Shown here one piece after another: positions 1 to 12,915 of a stretch of 64,000 nucleotides of DNA. The notes under the pieces are model-generated. The model saw nothing but the letters and a program-made list of their open reading frames with translations. It had not been told where the DNA came from and searched no databases. Location: contig VYZB01000222.1 in NCBI GenBank assembly GCA_013397455.1, forward strand, positions 1,400,586 through 1,464,585, given 5' to 3'. Numbering within the stretch: position 1 is the stretch's first letter; every line of letters begins with the position of its first letter. Origin of the DNA: Crotophaga sulcirostris (lineage: Eukaryota; Chordata; Aves; Cuculiformes; Crotophagidae). The position numbers and the translations under genes are program-made.

Positions 1-3000
1 TAGAATTTGGAAAAATTCTAGACGTAAAAGTAAGCAAGCTCTTGTATGGACTAGATGAGGCATTCCTGGAAGTCTACGCTATTTGCCTTGGTTTTACTCA
101 CAGAAGTACCTATAAGCTTAAATTCCCTAAAGATTTTCGCAACCATTTGACCCCAGAGAAGCTTAGAATCGTAGGCTAATTAAGTTGGAAGAGACCTTCA
201 GTAGCCACATGGTACAAACCCATACCCACAGGAGGGGTGACTGTAGTCATACTGGGAAGTTAGAGGGCTGTATTTTGAGAGAAACCGAAATGTAATGTTT
301 ATTCCTATGAACAGTCATTTCCAGCCATCAAAGTATCAAGCACTGACATTAAAGATGGAAATTAAAAGAAGAAATATTTCAACATAATCTCAAATTTGAT
401 AACAATCAATCTAAAAATCTTCAGAGTAATAAAATATATCATTTCACAAGTACAGCATGAAACCAATCAACACTAAAAAATTATTTATGACTACACTGCG
501 TAAACTAAACTTTGAGGCAAAAATGCCTTTGTTAATCTACACAACCACAGATTTCTTTGCAATAATATTTAGGATTTAATGGTACACTACTTTTAAAAAA
601 AATAATTAATTTTTAAAATTTATTTTCACAGAAGTTTTCAAACCCTACTATGTATCTGAACAATGATCAACATACACATTAAGTGCATTGGTCCACATTC
701 TACCTCTGCATCAAAACACACTAAAATTTAGATGTAAAACAAGCATCAATATCAGGATGAAGATGTAAGACATTCTTACATCTTACTTCTGATCCTATTT
801 CAAGGAATAGATGCTAAATTTCTTTAAGAATAAGGTAGTCCCAGGTAAAGTCATCTACCCAACTTTATTTGTCAAAGCTTTAAATTACAGTTATCTGTGC
901 ATATGGTTTGAAGTTTAGTATCTTGCTAATACTAACATCTGAAATAATAGAAGATTTTGTCTTTCCAAAAACAAAGGAAAAACAAAACCAACAAAAGCAA
1001 AGATATATGGCACAACTCCAATACCTGCTTTGAAATCTGATTGTCCAGAAATCCAGGAAACACTGCATGACTAATAATTAAATATTGATTTGAGTAATAT
1101 GATTTATTATCCTCAATTTAATAAGAAAGAGAAAACATTTTTCAGACTGTTAAGTGTTGCTATAGTTAAAAGATGGTAATATCTGAAAATAACAATGACT
1201 AATGAGCACTGTATCTTCTGGATATTTCATGTTTAACTGGCACTGCTTTTGGAGAGTTAGTTTCTAAAGCTTTTAACATTACCACTGCAGATGATCTAGG
1301 GCCTTACAGATAAGATGCTATACTCAACAGCATAAATGTACAAATCACATAAGGAATAGTTCTAGGATCACCATCGCATGTTCTGAAGACACATTTTACT
1401 TTAGATTAAAGATGTGGGATTGTCACAAAGTTCTCATGAGAGATTTCATTCTATGTAAAAGTGAAACAGATAGTTTTATCAAATTAAAAGGAAAAATTTG
1501 GACAAGAAGTTAATGGATTCCAGAAGTCTGGCTTTTCTCCTAAGGATGCTGCCTAACAGCACAGACATGCTATATCTCCTTAAGTTTGATGTAAATGCAG
1601 AAACTCGATAGGAAAGGTCAGGTATTCTGTCTCTCATCTCTCCAACCCTATACCATTTAGCCCTTTGTAATCAAACTATTTGTGTAGAACAAAAATAAGT
1701 AGAGGTTGATCCCTAAAACATAACATGGGTGAAATAGCTAGCAACTAAAACTCAAAGATACTTCAAAATACTACTGGGCTGTTCAGCAGTTCTAGTTCTG
1801 TTCTTCAAACCCTAGCAGTGAGTGAACAAAGGATACCTGCGCACTCCATCCAAAGACCATGACTCCATCCAAAGCGGATGACAGGAACCAGAGGCTAAGT
1901 AACTTCAATTAATCCAGCAAAATGTGTTTATTTACAACTGTAACTTTGACTGGTTAATTTCTACTATAACATGATTGAATTGCTTGATTGAATGTTATGT
2001 CAGGAAATAAAAACATCCAAGTTAATAACTTGCTAGTCTTAATCTTAGAGCCTACTTTTTCCACAGTAATTATTCTTTCCCAGAATTATCAATATATGCA
2101 TGAATTAAGAATAGGGAGGGGAAAGGGGTAATAGGGGCATTCTTCATTGTCAAAGTGAAGACAGAGATCCGATGACATTCAAAACTTACATGACTAAGTC
2201 AATTTGAATTAGTCAATTTTTCCTCTCTATAAAATGAAAACCAAAGGAATTTAACTAAATGATTGACTTCATTGTACCTTCAGAGAAGACAGAATCCATT
2301 CTGTTTAAATACTTGTAATTCAGGGACCTAAAAACAAGCTTGTTCTTGAACTCTCCAAATATACCAAATCTCAACATTATCGAAACTCAGTTTCCTGACT
2401 ATAAGTATTGCAAAAGCCTGGTTTTTGGTTTGCCACAATTATTTGCTTGTGTAGTTAAGAAAATATGTGTCATCAGGTAGTTAACATGCTCCTACTTCTC
2501 TTTCTTCCCCCATCTTTGCTTTGATCAATGTCTGGATTCTTACAGTTTTTGTTACTTGGTGTCATGACATTTATCTTAAAGCACTTGATTTCCAGTTTCA
2601 TAAAACTTGACAAACTATTTCTTTCCCTATAATTTATTACAAACTTAATGCTCTGGGTAGAAAGGACGCACACAAACCCTTCAAACATGGATGTAAAAGT
2701 ACATCGTCAAAGACATTATCAGCATGTTCTTAATCTATGTTAGGAGCATTCACACATATGCAAGTACTCTACTGCTAGAGTAACTCACTCACCCCTATGT
2801 TTATGTTTTGAATCCTTTTACTCTCCTAGAAAGGGGAATCCAACACACAAAAATTAAGCTAGTTTTAAAAGTAAAAACCAACAGAGTCTGACACTTCTGT
2901 AAAATCTAGCCCTCAGTAATTTACCTACAATCACAAACAAATTGTGTCAGGAGAAAGATCTCACCCAGCTTCTTCTGAATTATCTACTAATTCACTAGTA

Positions 3001-4136
3001 ATTGAGCAATTATTTCCAGCTTCTGAAATTCACATTTTTGTCATGCATACTCATAGATTCATCATATACCAATGCCATAGAGAAGATGAAGGTCTTTAGT
3101 AATTTGTGTTTCTGCCACCTTTCACTCAAGAATCTTAAAGAGCATTACAATAATTAAGAACAAAATCAGCAGTACAATAAACACTGCAGATGTAAATACC
3201 ACATGTAATATCTAAATTATGCAGTTTTAAATCACCACATAGAATTTTACCTGTATGACTTATAGCACTTAATGGCAGTCGTGTACTTAAAAACACAGTA
3301 TACTATGCTGAGCAATGGTAAGTAAATTTATACAACAGAGCAATGAGCCATCAGCGTACATTTAAATACTATGGACTTTTTTGGCTCCATCTGCAAGAGA
3401 ACAAAATTGTTACTGATCAAAGATTTCTTAAATCATCTAGAAATAATACAGTAAAACATAGCATCAAATTCAAATAGAGAAAAACATACAATTCATTCAA
3501 AGAACATAACAAGAACCAATATGTGTCTTTCATGCAAGCAGTAAAACAGGTTTCACTTGAGTCTCCTCTTTCCTACAAATACAAAATAGAAACAAAATAA
3601 AGCAGAGGGCAAACATTTAGGCAAATACAGATGCCCTCTTTTAATATGCTTACAGGCAACAATTCATTCAGTACACACTTAGACAAATGATACTGTGTAT
3701 TACTATTTATTGATCCATAATGTTTATAATATGTTACTTCAGAATCAGAATAGTGACCTTAGTCACTTCTTTAGTAAACAAAAATTTCTGCAAATACAAT
3801 TCAATTAAAAATAGGCTGCAATAAATTTTGTTTACCTTTAAACTTACTTTTTTATATCCTTGATATACAATTAACGCATCTTACAAAGTCAGTCTCACAT
3901 CAGCCTTGCTCTGAATCTACGTGAAAAGCTGTTACTTTTTAGTCCAGATATGAATGAGAGTTCGGTCATTTGAACTACTGAAATCAAAGGATGATCATAC
4001 CACTTTCTTCTTTGATATCCCCTATAAAAGATTAACATGCCTTAAGCTGTCTGGTTGGGTGAGCTATTTAAGCTTGGAACAGACTTCTGAATATATCATT
4101 TTAAGTACATTAATTTAACCAAATCTTACTTATTAC

Positions 4137-4321
4137 CTTCTCAAAATACTGTCGTTGAATGAATCTGGTATTCCATCATCCAAATCATGCAATCCACTTC
4201 TGAGTCTCTCCTTAGCTTCCCAAACCTCTTCTTTATCCCTTAAATTGAGTTTCTCATTGTCACCTACGTTCTGCACATCGACCGTACCGGACTTGCACGC
4301 ATGTCGAATAACTTTATGCAT
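4137..4321 (-). other. Unexplained open frame with CpG cluster; possible exon
   Basis: On the minus strand a frame of 62 codons runs from an ATG at 4321 to a TAA at 4133-4135. The product is strongly charged and not low-complexity; it includes a KEEVWEAKERLRSGLHDLDD stretch. A fair splice donor (AAG followed by GTAATAAG) lies at its 3' edge, with the exon side ending at 4137. About five CpG dinucleotides cluster between 4265 and 4312, unusual against the CpG-poor surroundings. Against a real exon, I see no pyrimidine-rich acceptor upstream on the minus strand, and a 62-codon frame can occur by chance. I do not recognise the protein. Confidence 0.15.
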
Positions 4322-5429
4322 TTCCCAAAGATTTCATTTTCTCTACCTATTTTACCTTAGAGGCATTGTTCTATGTTTCTAGAAATATCTCTATCCCCAT
4401 TCACCAAATCATTTCTCCTTTCCCACTTGGTCCCTAGGGTCAATCTCAGCTCTCTTAAAATAGATTTCTTACAGAAACATTTCCTCTTATTACCTTTAAC
4501 ATGCACCTCTTTTGTTTTCTTATAAGCTGTTTGTGATGAGATGGAGAAAATTCTGCCATTATTTCAAGTGTCTTTATAAACAACAGCAATAATATAGTTT
4601 CAAAAGGCAATGATTGGTTCTATGCAAATGTGGATTAATGAAAATAAGATGTTGCTCTGCACTTAAGTACAGAATGAAATATAACATTGATGAAGGTCAC
4701 TGAAGTTGAAGAGGCACCAACAACTTAATAACACTGACAACCTATTTATTATTTATACTTCGTCAGTGAATATTATAATACAGAAAAGTATTTGAATGCA
4801 TTACGTTTTCATCCTAAATAGTACAAAGTAACAACAAATACCTTCCTTGACTTAGTATGAATTTTAAGCAAACATGCAAACTCTGCTAAAAATGCTTTAT
4901 TTGTTCAATTGCAGTATAGGACAGAAAAAATCAAGTTCATATACCATGGGATTAAAAACTAATAAAATACCATGTTCATGACAAAAGAACATCAATTAAA
5001 AAAAGGCAGGAAGAGAAAAGAAGGAATGCAAAGCAGGAAAATATCTAGGAGAAAACCTGGTTACTCTACGTTTAGATTTGAAGAGTACTTACAGCTAGCT
5101 AATTAAATATTTGTGGGACTTGGAGTAATAAAAGGGAATATAAGCAAATAATGAATTAATATACTTATTTTGTTGATGCTATAAAATTGTTTGTATGAAT
5201 TTTCTTAGGTGGAATTCTGGGAACAAGGAACAGGCACACAATCGCATGGTTAGAACTTAATCAGCTTGTACTAACTAGGAGGTATGTCACCAGCGGGATC
5301 AAACCTAATCCAAAAGTGAGGGAAAAAAGGATGTCTGTTCTCAGCAGAAATTATCCCAGTCTTTATCTTCCAAGAAGCTAGCTAGTATATGCAACCCAGT
5401 GTATACCCCAAAATAGTCGCTCACTCATA

Positions 5430-5451
5430 CCCTCTAGCTAATGCTAGAGGG
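5430..5451. repeat. Perfect 9-bp hairpin with 4-nt loop
   Basis: CCCTCTAGC, loop TAAT, GCTAGAGGG: a perfect inverted repeat with nine paired bases. No transposon ends or target-site duplications flank it. It may be chance or the remnant of a palindromic element. No function is inferred. Confidence 0.6.
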
Positions 5452-5501
5452 AAGGAAATTCCTTACTCCTTTTTCCAATGCCTTTCTCTGCAAAGAAGAG
5501 G

Positions 5502-5541
5502 AGAATGATTTGATAGCAGAATGATTTGATAGCAGAATGAT
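5502..5541. repeat. Short tandem repeat, 16-bp unit, 2.5 copies
   Basis: The unit AGAATGATTTGATAGC occurs at 5502-5517 and again, identical, at 5518-5533, followed by half a unit. The identity of the copies points to a recent slippage duplication. Confidence 0.85.
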
Positions 5542-5687
5542 ATGTTACACATCTGATGAAACTCTTCCAACTGCCCTTGCCAGAACTTCAAGGTAGCTAT
5601 ATTTCAGTATCAATTTGAATCTGGTAAACTTCTGTTATCACCTGTTTAACTATCAACTTAAGTGCCTCTATGCAAACACACCTAGCA

Positions 5688-6278
5688 CAGGGAACAAACA
5701 ACAGGAGTTAGAGACGTGTATGCCTGCAGGGCTATGATCTCACTCTCCCCCTCTACTCTGCTCTTGTGAGACCTTGCCTAGAGTACTGCATTCAATTCTG
5801 GAGTCCTCAGCACAAGAAGGACATGGATTTGTTAGAGCGAGTTCAGAGGAGGGCCACAAAGATGATTAGAGGACTAGAGCACCTCCCATATGACGACAGG
5901 CCAAGAGTTGGGCTTGTTCAGCCTAAAGAAGAGAAGGCTCTGGGAAGACCTTAGAGAAGCCGTTCATTACTTAAAGGGGCCTCAATAAAGATGAGAGGGG
6001 CTCTTTATCAGGGAGTGTAGTGATAGGACGAGGGATGACAATTTTATGTTGAAAGAGGGTACATTTAGATTAGATATTGGAAAGTTTTCTCCTTTGAGGG
6101 CCATAAGGCACTGGAACAGGCTGCCCAGAGAAGCCATGGAAACCCCATCCCTAGAGGTGTTCAAGGTTGGATGGGGCTTTAAGCAACCTGATCTAGTGGA
6201 AGGTGTCCCTACCCATGGCAGAGACCTTGTATCTAGATGATCTTTAAAGTCCCTTCCAACCATTTTTTGATTGTATCA
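5688..6278 (+). mobile_element. CR1 LINE copy 1: 3' end fused to an endonuclease-region remnant
   Basis: The 3' part (about 5748-6278) translates as the end of the CR1 ORF2 protein: [13 protein letters not shown], then [20 protein letters not shown], and later, after frame breaks, GTFRLDIGKFSPLRAIRHWN, followed by a degraded terminal repeat (related to ATTCTATGATTCTATGA) near 6265-6278. The first part (5688-5747) reads, with a 2-base gap, like the start of the CR1 endonuclease domain: NKQQELETCM then LQGYDL. Between these two parts a normal CR1 would have most of the endonuclease and the whole reverse transcriptase, so about 2 kb appears to be deleted near 5748. The copy is a dead pseudogene-type insertion with several frame breaks. 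CR1 identity is firm; the endonuclease remnant is a by-eye alignment. Confidence 0.9.
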
Positions 6279-8126
6279 CTGAGCAAGATAACAGGGGTGA
6301 AAGAAAAACAATAAACTATTCACTAGTCAAAACATAGCCATTCCTTTTTTTTCCCAGAACTAAAACTCAAAGCAAGAGCACCTCAAAAAAAAAAAATCAA
6401 CATAACTCTCAAAATCATTTTATGCTCAAAAAAATACACAGATTCATGGTGGATCCTATAAGTTCTTTTTTTAGTTGACTCTTACAGAAATACAAAAGCA
6501 ATTGATTGCACAACTATGTAGGGCATAAGGTGTAATTAAGGATTTATTGGCACTTAATTGTTATTAAAGATGCTACTTTCTGTCATAAATCACCAACTAC
6601 ACACAATATGCTGTGCTTAATAAGTTTACATAACACCCATCTGTGTTTGCATATATATGCACGTATACATACACACGTTCACTAAAAGTAACTATTTTTT
6701 CCCTGAGTCTTAATTAAAACTGAAATTAAAATCACTGTTAAAAGGTAATTTTCAATTTTATTTAACGACATATGGAAGATGTTCTTCTAATTTCATATTT
6801 TGACAAAGGAATTAATACTTTCATAACTATCTTGCCCCTTGTTTTACTGTTTACTGTTTGGAAAGGAAAGGCTGCTGAAGACTGTGAAGCTGACATTCCT
6901 GGATACCAAAGTCCTCTCTTGATTTCCAGGATAGCTAGAGCTTGGGAAACAACAACCACAGAAGTTTCTTTAGACAATGACTCTAAAACTCCTAAGCAGT
7001 GTCATAGAATGCTGGATTGTCCTTGACCTGTTGCAGACACTGCTGAAACCAGTGTCAATCACTGTCAGTTTTGTTGGTTTACTCTGCAGCGTAGACACCT
7101 GTAGACCATGAAATGGAACAAGATTGCAATTGCTTTCACACAGATCACCATGCAGCCATCAGCTGGTAACAACTATCACTCATTATGTACTGAAAAGGTA
7201 ATCAGATTGGCAGCACACAGATGAAAGTCACTGTTTTTCCTTCTCATGAATCTGAAGTATTTTTCCCTTCCAATGAAAGAATTCAGTCCTTTCCTTCTTT
7301 AGAAGCTTATACTGTTACCCAAATCCATTTAAAAGGCTGTAAAATAAATGTCTTTTTTTTACATTAAACAAGTAGAAACACAAAACAATTTGTCTACAAC
7401 AATGAATGTTCTCAACCCACTTTTTCCTCAGTAGCAAATGAAATGAATATGTACATGTGCTGGGCAGGAGAAAATGGGGTGAAGAGAAGGGAAAGAGTGA
7501 TTTTTGTAGTGTTCTAGCAGCTTAACCAATTTGGATGCTGACTGAGTAATGACAGGTAGAAACTCTAAATCAGATGCCCTTCACAATTGCATCCTGCTAT
7601 CGGTATCCTTTTAGTTATTTCAAAAGGGCTGTATCTCAGTCATCTCTGCTGATGTGAGGTCCACAAATACATGAGAGCGCAGAAATTTTTTTTTGGCTAT
7701 CAGTCCTTATGTAAACTGAAGAAAAAAAAACAGTTAAAGTCCCATGAAGAGAGTACTCTGTTAGTCTCATCTCCAAATAACAAGTATGTGGACCATGCTG
7801 ACAAGACATTTCCCACCTGCCCTGTCCCCACCAGAAGAGAAGTTCAACACACACCAAGATACAGTGGCAAGAAGCACCACAAGTCACAAGTAGCATGAGA
7901 CTCAACAGTATATTTCGCTGAACATCAGAGAGGAGAACTTTAGTATTACCATCATCGCATCATTTGTCAGGAAATTATTATACCTGCTGTTTATCACTAG
8001 CTAACAGGCAGATAGCGCTCTCCAAACCCCAGGCTCAAATGAACAGTTTTCTTTTGATCTACTCCCCAGGAGAGTTCAACAGATAAGGACAAAGACAGAT
8101 CTCTTCAGCCTGTTCACAATGTTGTA

Positions 8127-8148
8127 GTCTAATAAAAGTCTAATAAAA
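8127..8148. repeat. Tandem repeat, 11-bp unit, 2 copies
   Basis: GTCTAATAAAA is repeated head to tail at 8127-8137 and 8138-8148. A further dispersed copy begins near 8172. This is a small local duplication in an A-rich stretch, with no function inferred. Confidence 0.8.
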
Positions 8149-8970
8149 GAAGAAAAAAAAGTAGAAGACGACAGTCTAATAAAAAAATCATTTTTAAAAA
8201 AACATCAAAACAAGCCAAGTGATCACAAAGAAAAACCCAATGAGATGTTAGTTAGCGCAGGTCATCCACTAAGTCAATAACTGTATTTTTCACCCAGTTT
8301 CTGCCTTACAACCAGATAAAGTTGACAAATCTCCAAGAATGAAATGATTGTTAGAGGGACTTTCCCTCAAACCAAGGAAGAAGAGATGTTTTAGCAGTGA
8401 GAAAATCTGTTAGTATCAAGCTGTTAACCCTTTTAACAATCGATTGTAACAATAGTTTCTGTAACTGCTAATAGCCCTTTGCTAACCTCTAAAACAATAC
8501 CCCACCTCAAACAAAAATGAACTAAGCGTTCCTCTCCTTTGGCCAAAATGGATTTTTTTTTTTGTCTGTCTTCCATTTACTGTACTTCAAAATTATTTTT
8601 TTTTTTCTTTTTACCTATGCAAAGGATATTACACTTAGTTTTCCAATTCAGGTTTACTTTAAGACATAAGAGAACAATGAGACAAAAGGAAAAGAAAGAC
8701 CACAAAAAATAGCTGAACTGTTTCCACTAAAACAAATAATCCAGAATAAATTAAGAAATCTGAGTTACTTAAATGGATATTTCACCTTCTATGCAGTATC
8801 AGTGATGAAAACTTCCCATGTGTGTATTTTTCTCTTTTATGGTTTACCACACTCTTAGTTGAAACCTTTTTTGGTGTAAAACTGTGTCTGTTTTCCCACT
8901 ACCTTCAATCTCATCTTCCGATCTTGCTTCTGCCCTCCATCCCTTAGCAAAAGACTGTAATGAAGTGGAG

Positions 8971-9016
8971 TTTTGATGGGTTTTTGTTGTTGTTGGGTTT
9001 GGGTTTTTTTGTTTTT
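8971..9016. repeat. G/T-only low-complexity tract
   Basis: A T-rich stretch with interspersed GGG blocks and almost no A or C on the plus strand. It is the first of several such strand-asymmetric tracts in the window. Confidence 0.75.
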
Positions 9017-12000
9017 CATAATAGTGAGGAGGCTGTTACATTTCAACACACACATTCATTCTCATACAGCAAGAATATCCCAAACTGATGAATGTCTGAA
9101 ACCCCTGACTCACAGAAGTTCTAATTTATTCTCAGCTACAGCAATCACCACTGCTTTTACTATAATGAACATTCCGGACACCAGGCTAATAAAAACACTG
9201 TCAATTAATAGCAACTTAATATTTTAGAAATAATGGAAGCAGATGGAAAGATGCTCAATATTTATGTTATTTTTATTGCAGTTTTTGATGCAGTAACAGC
9301 AGATTCTTGTATATGTTACAATGGTACCTGTATGTCATTTGCTTTCAGTTGTTGACTCTAAGACTCTGCATTCCTACATCCTTGTACAAAGCCTTGAAAA
9401 ATCCAGTCTTCTGGACAACTCTAAACTATAAATAATGAATACCAAAGCATCATGAAAATTGAACATAAGCTTCCCAGTAGGCAACTATAATGACACTACT
9501 TTAAAATTACAGTGTGTTAAAACTTCAGAAGGTTCCATACTAAAATTCCTAAATGATTAATTTAATATACTAATCGTTGCAATGATGATTGCAGAGGCAA
9601 GGTTCTAACAGGCGTAGAATACATAAGTGTCTTTCCACTGATATAGCCAGGTGTGAAGAAAATGTAAGTGATGTGTGCCACAGAAAGAGCAGTATGAACT
9701 ACTACAGCTGAAGTTTAGGTTTCTTTTATTGCCTTTGATTCCTAGCAGTAAGGTAAAACAAAAAATGTTGAATCGCATGTTTTGTATGGGACAATTTATT
9801 TCTTCACATACTAAATGTTTTACTTTTCATCAGAGCTACTGCCTGCAGTTTATTCCTTGGTATATCACCACTGTAGTTATCATCCACAGTTAATTTCCAT
9901 GTTAAATATTTTTGTGATTTCTCTGCACCAAAGGATAAGCTTCATCTAGCCACATTTTCCAATGTGAAGCTCCATATTTGTTAAACGCTCTTTATTGTGT
10001 GCAAGTTCTGATCTAAGCCTAAAGCAAGAAGGCAATCAATGCTGATGAATGACTAGAAATGGTTTCTTTATTCCACTCCTCACTGAATAGAAAGTTTCCA
10101 TTATCTTCCTCAACATCTTCACTCTATCAATTTGACAGGGGCATGCGGTTCCACACTCCACTGCCCTCACTCTAGAACCGTATACAGCTTCTCTATCTTT
10201 TTCTAATAAAAAAGAAAAATGATAAATGATAAAGCCTAGCGAAAACTTCTTGTCTTCCCTCATAAATGTCATCACCCCTTTTCTTTTAATTGGTCTATTC
10301 TTTATTAAAATGCATATTGGAGTAAACATCCAGTATCAGTCAAAATATATATGCATAAAATACAGAAGTTTATTTGGACAGGCAGAAAAAGAAATCATTG
10401 CAGCATAATTAATGCTAATGTAGTTACATTAGTATGTAAGGCACCTGTGACAAAATTTATAGTAAAATCCCCAAGTTTTTTTTGACTGATATTGTACCTC
10501 AAAAATAATTGTCTGAAAAAGCAGCACTGTTTAAGATGCATTACTTAAAGATAAGTGGAACAAAATGAGAAATAGAAAAGTATTCATTCAACTAAACAGG
10601 ATTTCATCAAGCCTCAGATAGTAACAAAGCACACTGTTAATTTTAAAAGCAAAGTATACCAAACATCCAGGAAAGGACTCAAACTGACAACAGTATTAAA
10701 GAGGGAGATCCCTGCCTTCACTGTGATTGTTCTGGCAGAACTCATCGTCCTATCCAGTACAGTGTTTGGTTCTTCTTAAGATGCTATCTGAGTCACCTAA
10801 CAAGGGATCCTGGTTTGCAGGGACTCAAGATACCAATGATGGTCTTTTTTAACTCTTGTTTTCTCCTTATGGTCCAATTACATTTCTGACTTTCAGGCTT
10901 TAATAGAAACAAAGTTAATTGTAGAGTGCTGATGAGCTGTGGTATTGTCCACTTACATGTTCTGTCAGTCCTTTTAAACTCATCACCTTATTACACGTTT
11001 TCTCATTATGAGTGCCTTGAGGACTTAAGGTTCCTAAATCAAAGTCTGAGCAAACTGAAAAATTTTCTTTTTTTTTTTTTTGATACATAATAGCTCTCAA
11101 AATTTAATCGTAAATCTTAAGAAATCTTCTGGAGAAGGTCTGGGACAGCATGGGATGGGGCTCTAACCCCTTCAGGTCTGACTGGGCAGTAGAAAAGGAA
11201 TGACGAACTCAAGGGCTTCACCAAACAACACTGTACCAAAAAAATGAAGAGCTGGGAATCTTTCCTACCACTCACCTCTCCATCATCACGATATGCCCTA
11301 TTTCAACCTACCTCCTCTCCCTTCCCCCTTCCCACCTCGGGAGCTGCCAGTCCTATAAACATAGCAGCTTTAGTGGGACACGGCACTGTGGAAAAGACAC
11401 TGCAACGACAGCCTCAGGCAGGCAATGATGTGAGAAAGCATGGTAGCCATCTCCAGCCCCATTTACTCCCTCATTTTTGAAAATGACAGGGTGCTGCAGT
11501 AATTACTCCAGGTTGGAATGCAGAAAAAAGGAACAAGGTGTAAAAGACTAGATGGCAGAGAGCGGCACTTTAGGCCCAGGATTAGCACTGCGGCTATCGC
11601 AAAACTGCAGTGACAATCAAAATCATTAGGTGACAAGAAAACATACTTCTAGAATTATGATATTACAGTGTTATTGCTGTGTTGCCCAGTGCTTTCTTAA
11701 ATGATCAATAAAACAGACCTCTTTATATTAAATTATCCCCCTAAATGTGAACTGAATTTATATCAACTTCCATTATGTCATTATAAAAACCAAAAAAAAT
11801 ATAGCACAAATCTCTCCCTTTTGCTCTATGTTATAGCAAGCCATTCTACAGGTACTAGTTTCAGACAGAAAACAGAATTTAGAAACTCAATTTTTCTAGT
11901 ATTCTTCAGATATGTTCTACAGAATGCCAATTGAAGGCTTACCTGATCACATTGAAGACCTTAAGGAACTTAGGCTTTAGGTACAATAAATGTTTTTTTA

Positions 12001-12854
12001 ATGAGTAGAAGATTATTCTGAAATTACATTATATTTGATTATATAAATAAAAATATTTAATCTGCTAATCAGCCAACAGATGCTGCAAAGGAAGTGCTTT
12101 CTCTTGTAGCTTCAGTTTGCTCCTTTCTTTACCTACAGCCTTAGATAATGGGAAGGGAAAGTGCTTATGAACAAAGTAGGAAAACACTATCCTGTGGCCT
12201 TATTTTATTCTATTCTGCATATTCACTTTTTATCTACTTACCAGTACTACCTAATATTCTAAACTATTCAACATATATTGGTTAATTAAAGCACTCACAC
12301 AATAACTGGATTGAAAAAATCAGAAGATATGAAACAATAAATAAAAAAATAAGACACATAGTATCTGATTTATGGAATAAGATGGTTTTAATATTTTTAT
12401 AAAGAAATAGATGAAGTTGAAGTTCATTTTTGCTATCATCATTGTCAATAAAAGTGGTCAGTACATCTATGTACGTTATATCAAATACAGGACATATTTG
12501 GTAGAGTTACTTCCTCAAATACTAACAGGGTCTAAATTGATTTTAATTTTATATACATATATAAAACTGACCTTTAAAATATAGGTTGGACTTATAAAAT
12601 AAACAAAAATAAAATTGTTTCTTCTATAATAAAACATGATGAAGTTTACAATAAAACTTTTTTTCTCCATGGGAAACTGTTTAACAGTGCCAGTGCTCCT
12701 AGAGGCGGCTACTGTTTAATTATTCCATTTCGTTTTCATCCTTGGGCTTTATTTTTGGAACAGCATCATCAAATACCAGGTTCAAATGAAAAGGTGTTTC
12801 AATGCCCCAGTGTGCAGATCACATTCTCTTATTGAGCTCCCTGCCCTTTCCTAC

Positions 12855-12915
12855 CTGTCCTTCCTCCCCTCCATCTTCAAATAAGAAGTGCAGCTTGATC
12901 TTTTCCTTGATCTTT
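12855..12915 (-). other. Candidate exon (weak), minus strand
   Basis: On the minus strand a good acceptor (CTTTTTACAG, exon side starting at 12915) is followed by 61 bp ending at a good donor (GGACAG then GTAGGA). One frame reads KIKEKIKLHFLFEDGGEEGQ. The same frame continues past the donor, is broken by one TGA, and then reads 32 more codons ending in KPKDENEME and a stop near 12719. It could be an internal exon, a terminal exon with a stop, or chance. I do not recognise the protein. Confidence 0.15.

Larger units (their letters stand above)
1..5687. other. AT-rich noncoding stretch
   Basis: I see no gene and no clear transposable element. The sequence is AT-rich with scattered stop codons in all frames. 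The longest open frames are about 60-75 codons, which is expected by chance here. Local exceptions listed separately are a CpG-bearing open frame on the minus strand (4137-4321), a perfect hairpin (5430-5451) and a short tandem repeat (5502-5541). This could be intron or intergenic DNA, and the sequence does not decide which. Confidence 0.7.

Noticed and set aside
11943..11985. Good minus-strand donor (CAG then GTAAGC) with a short open frame
   Set aside because: No convincing acceptor. The segment is too short to judge.
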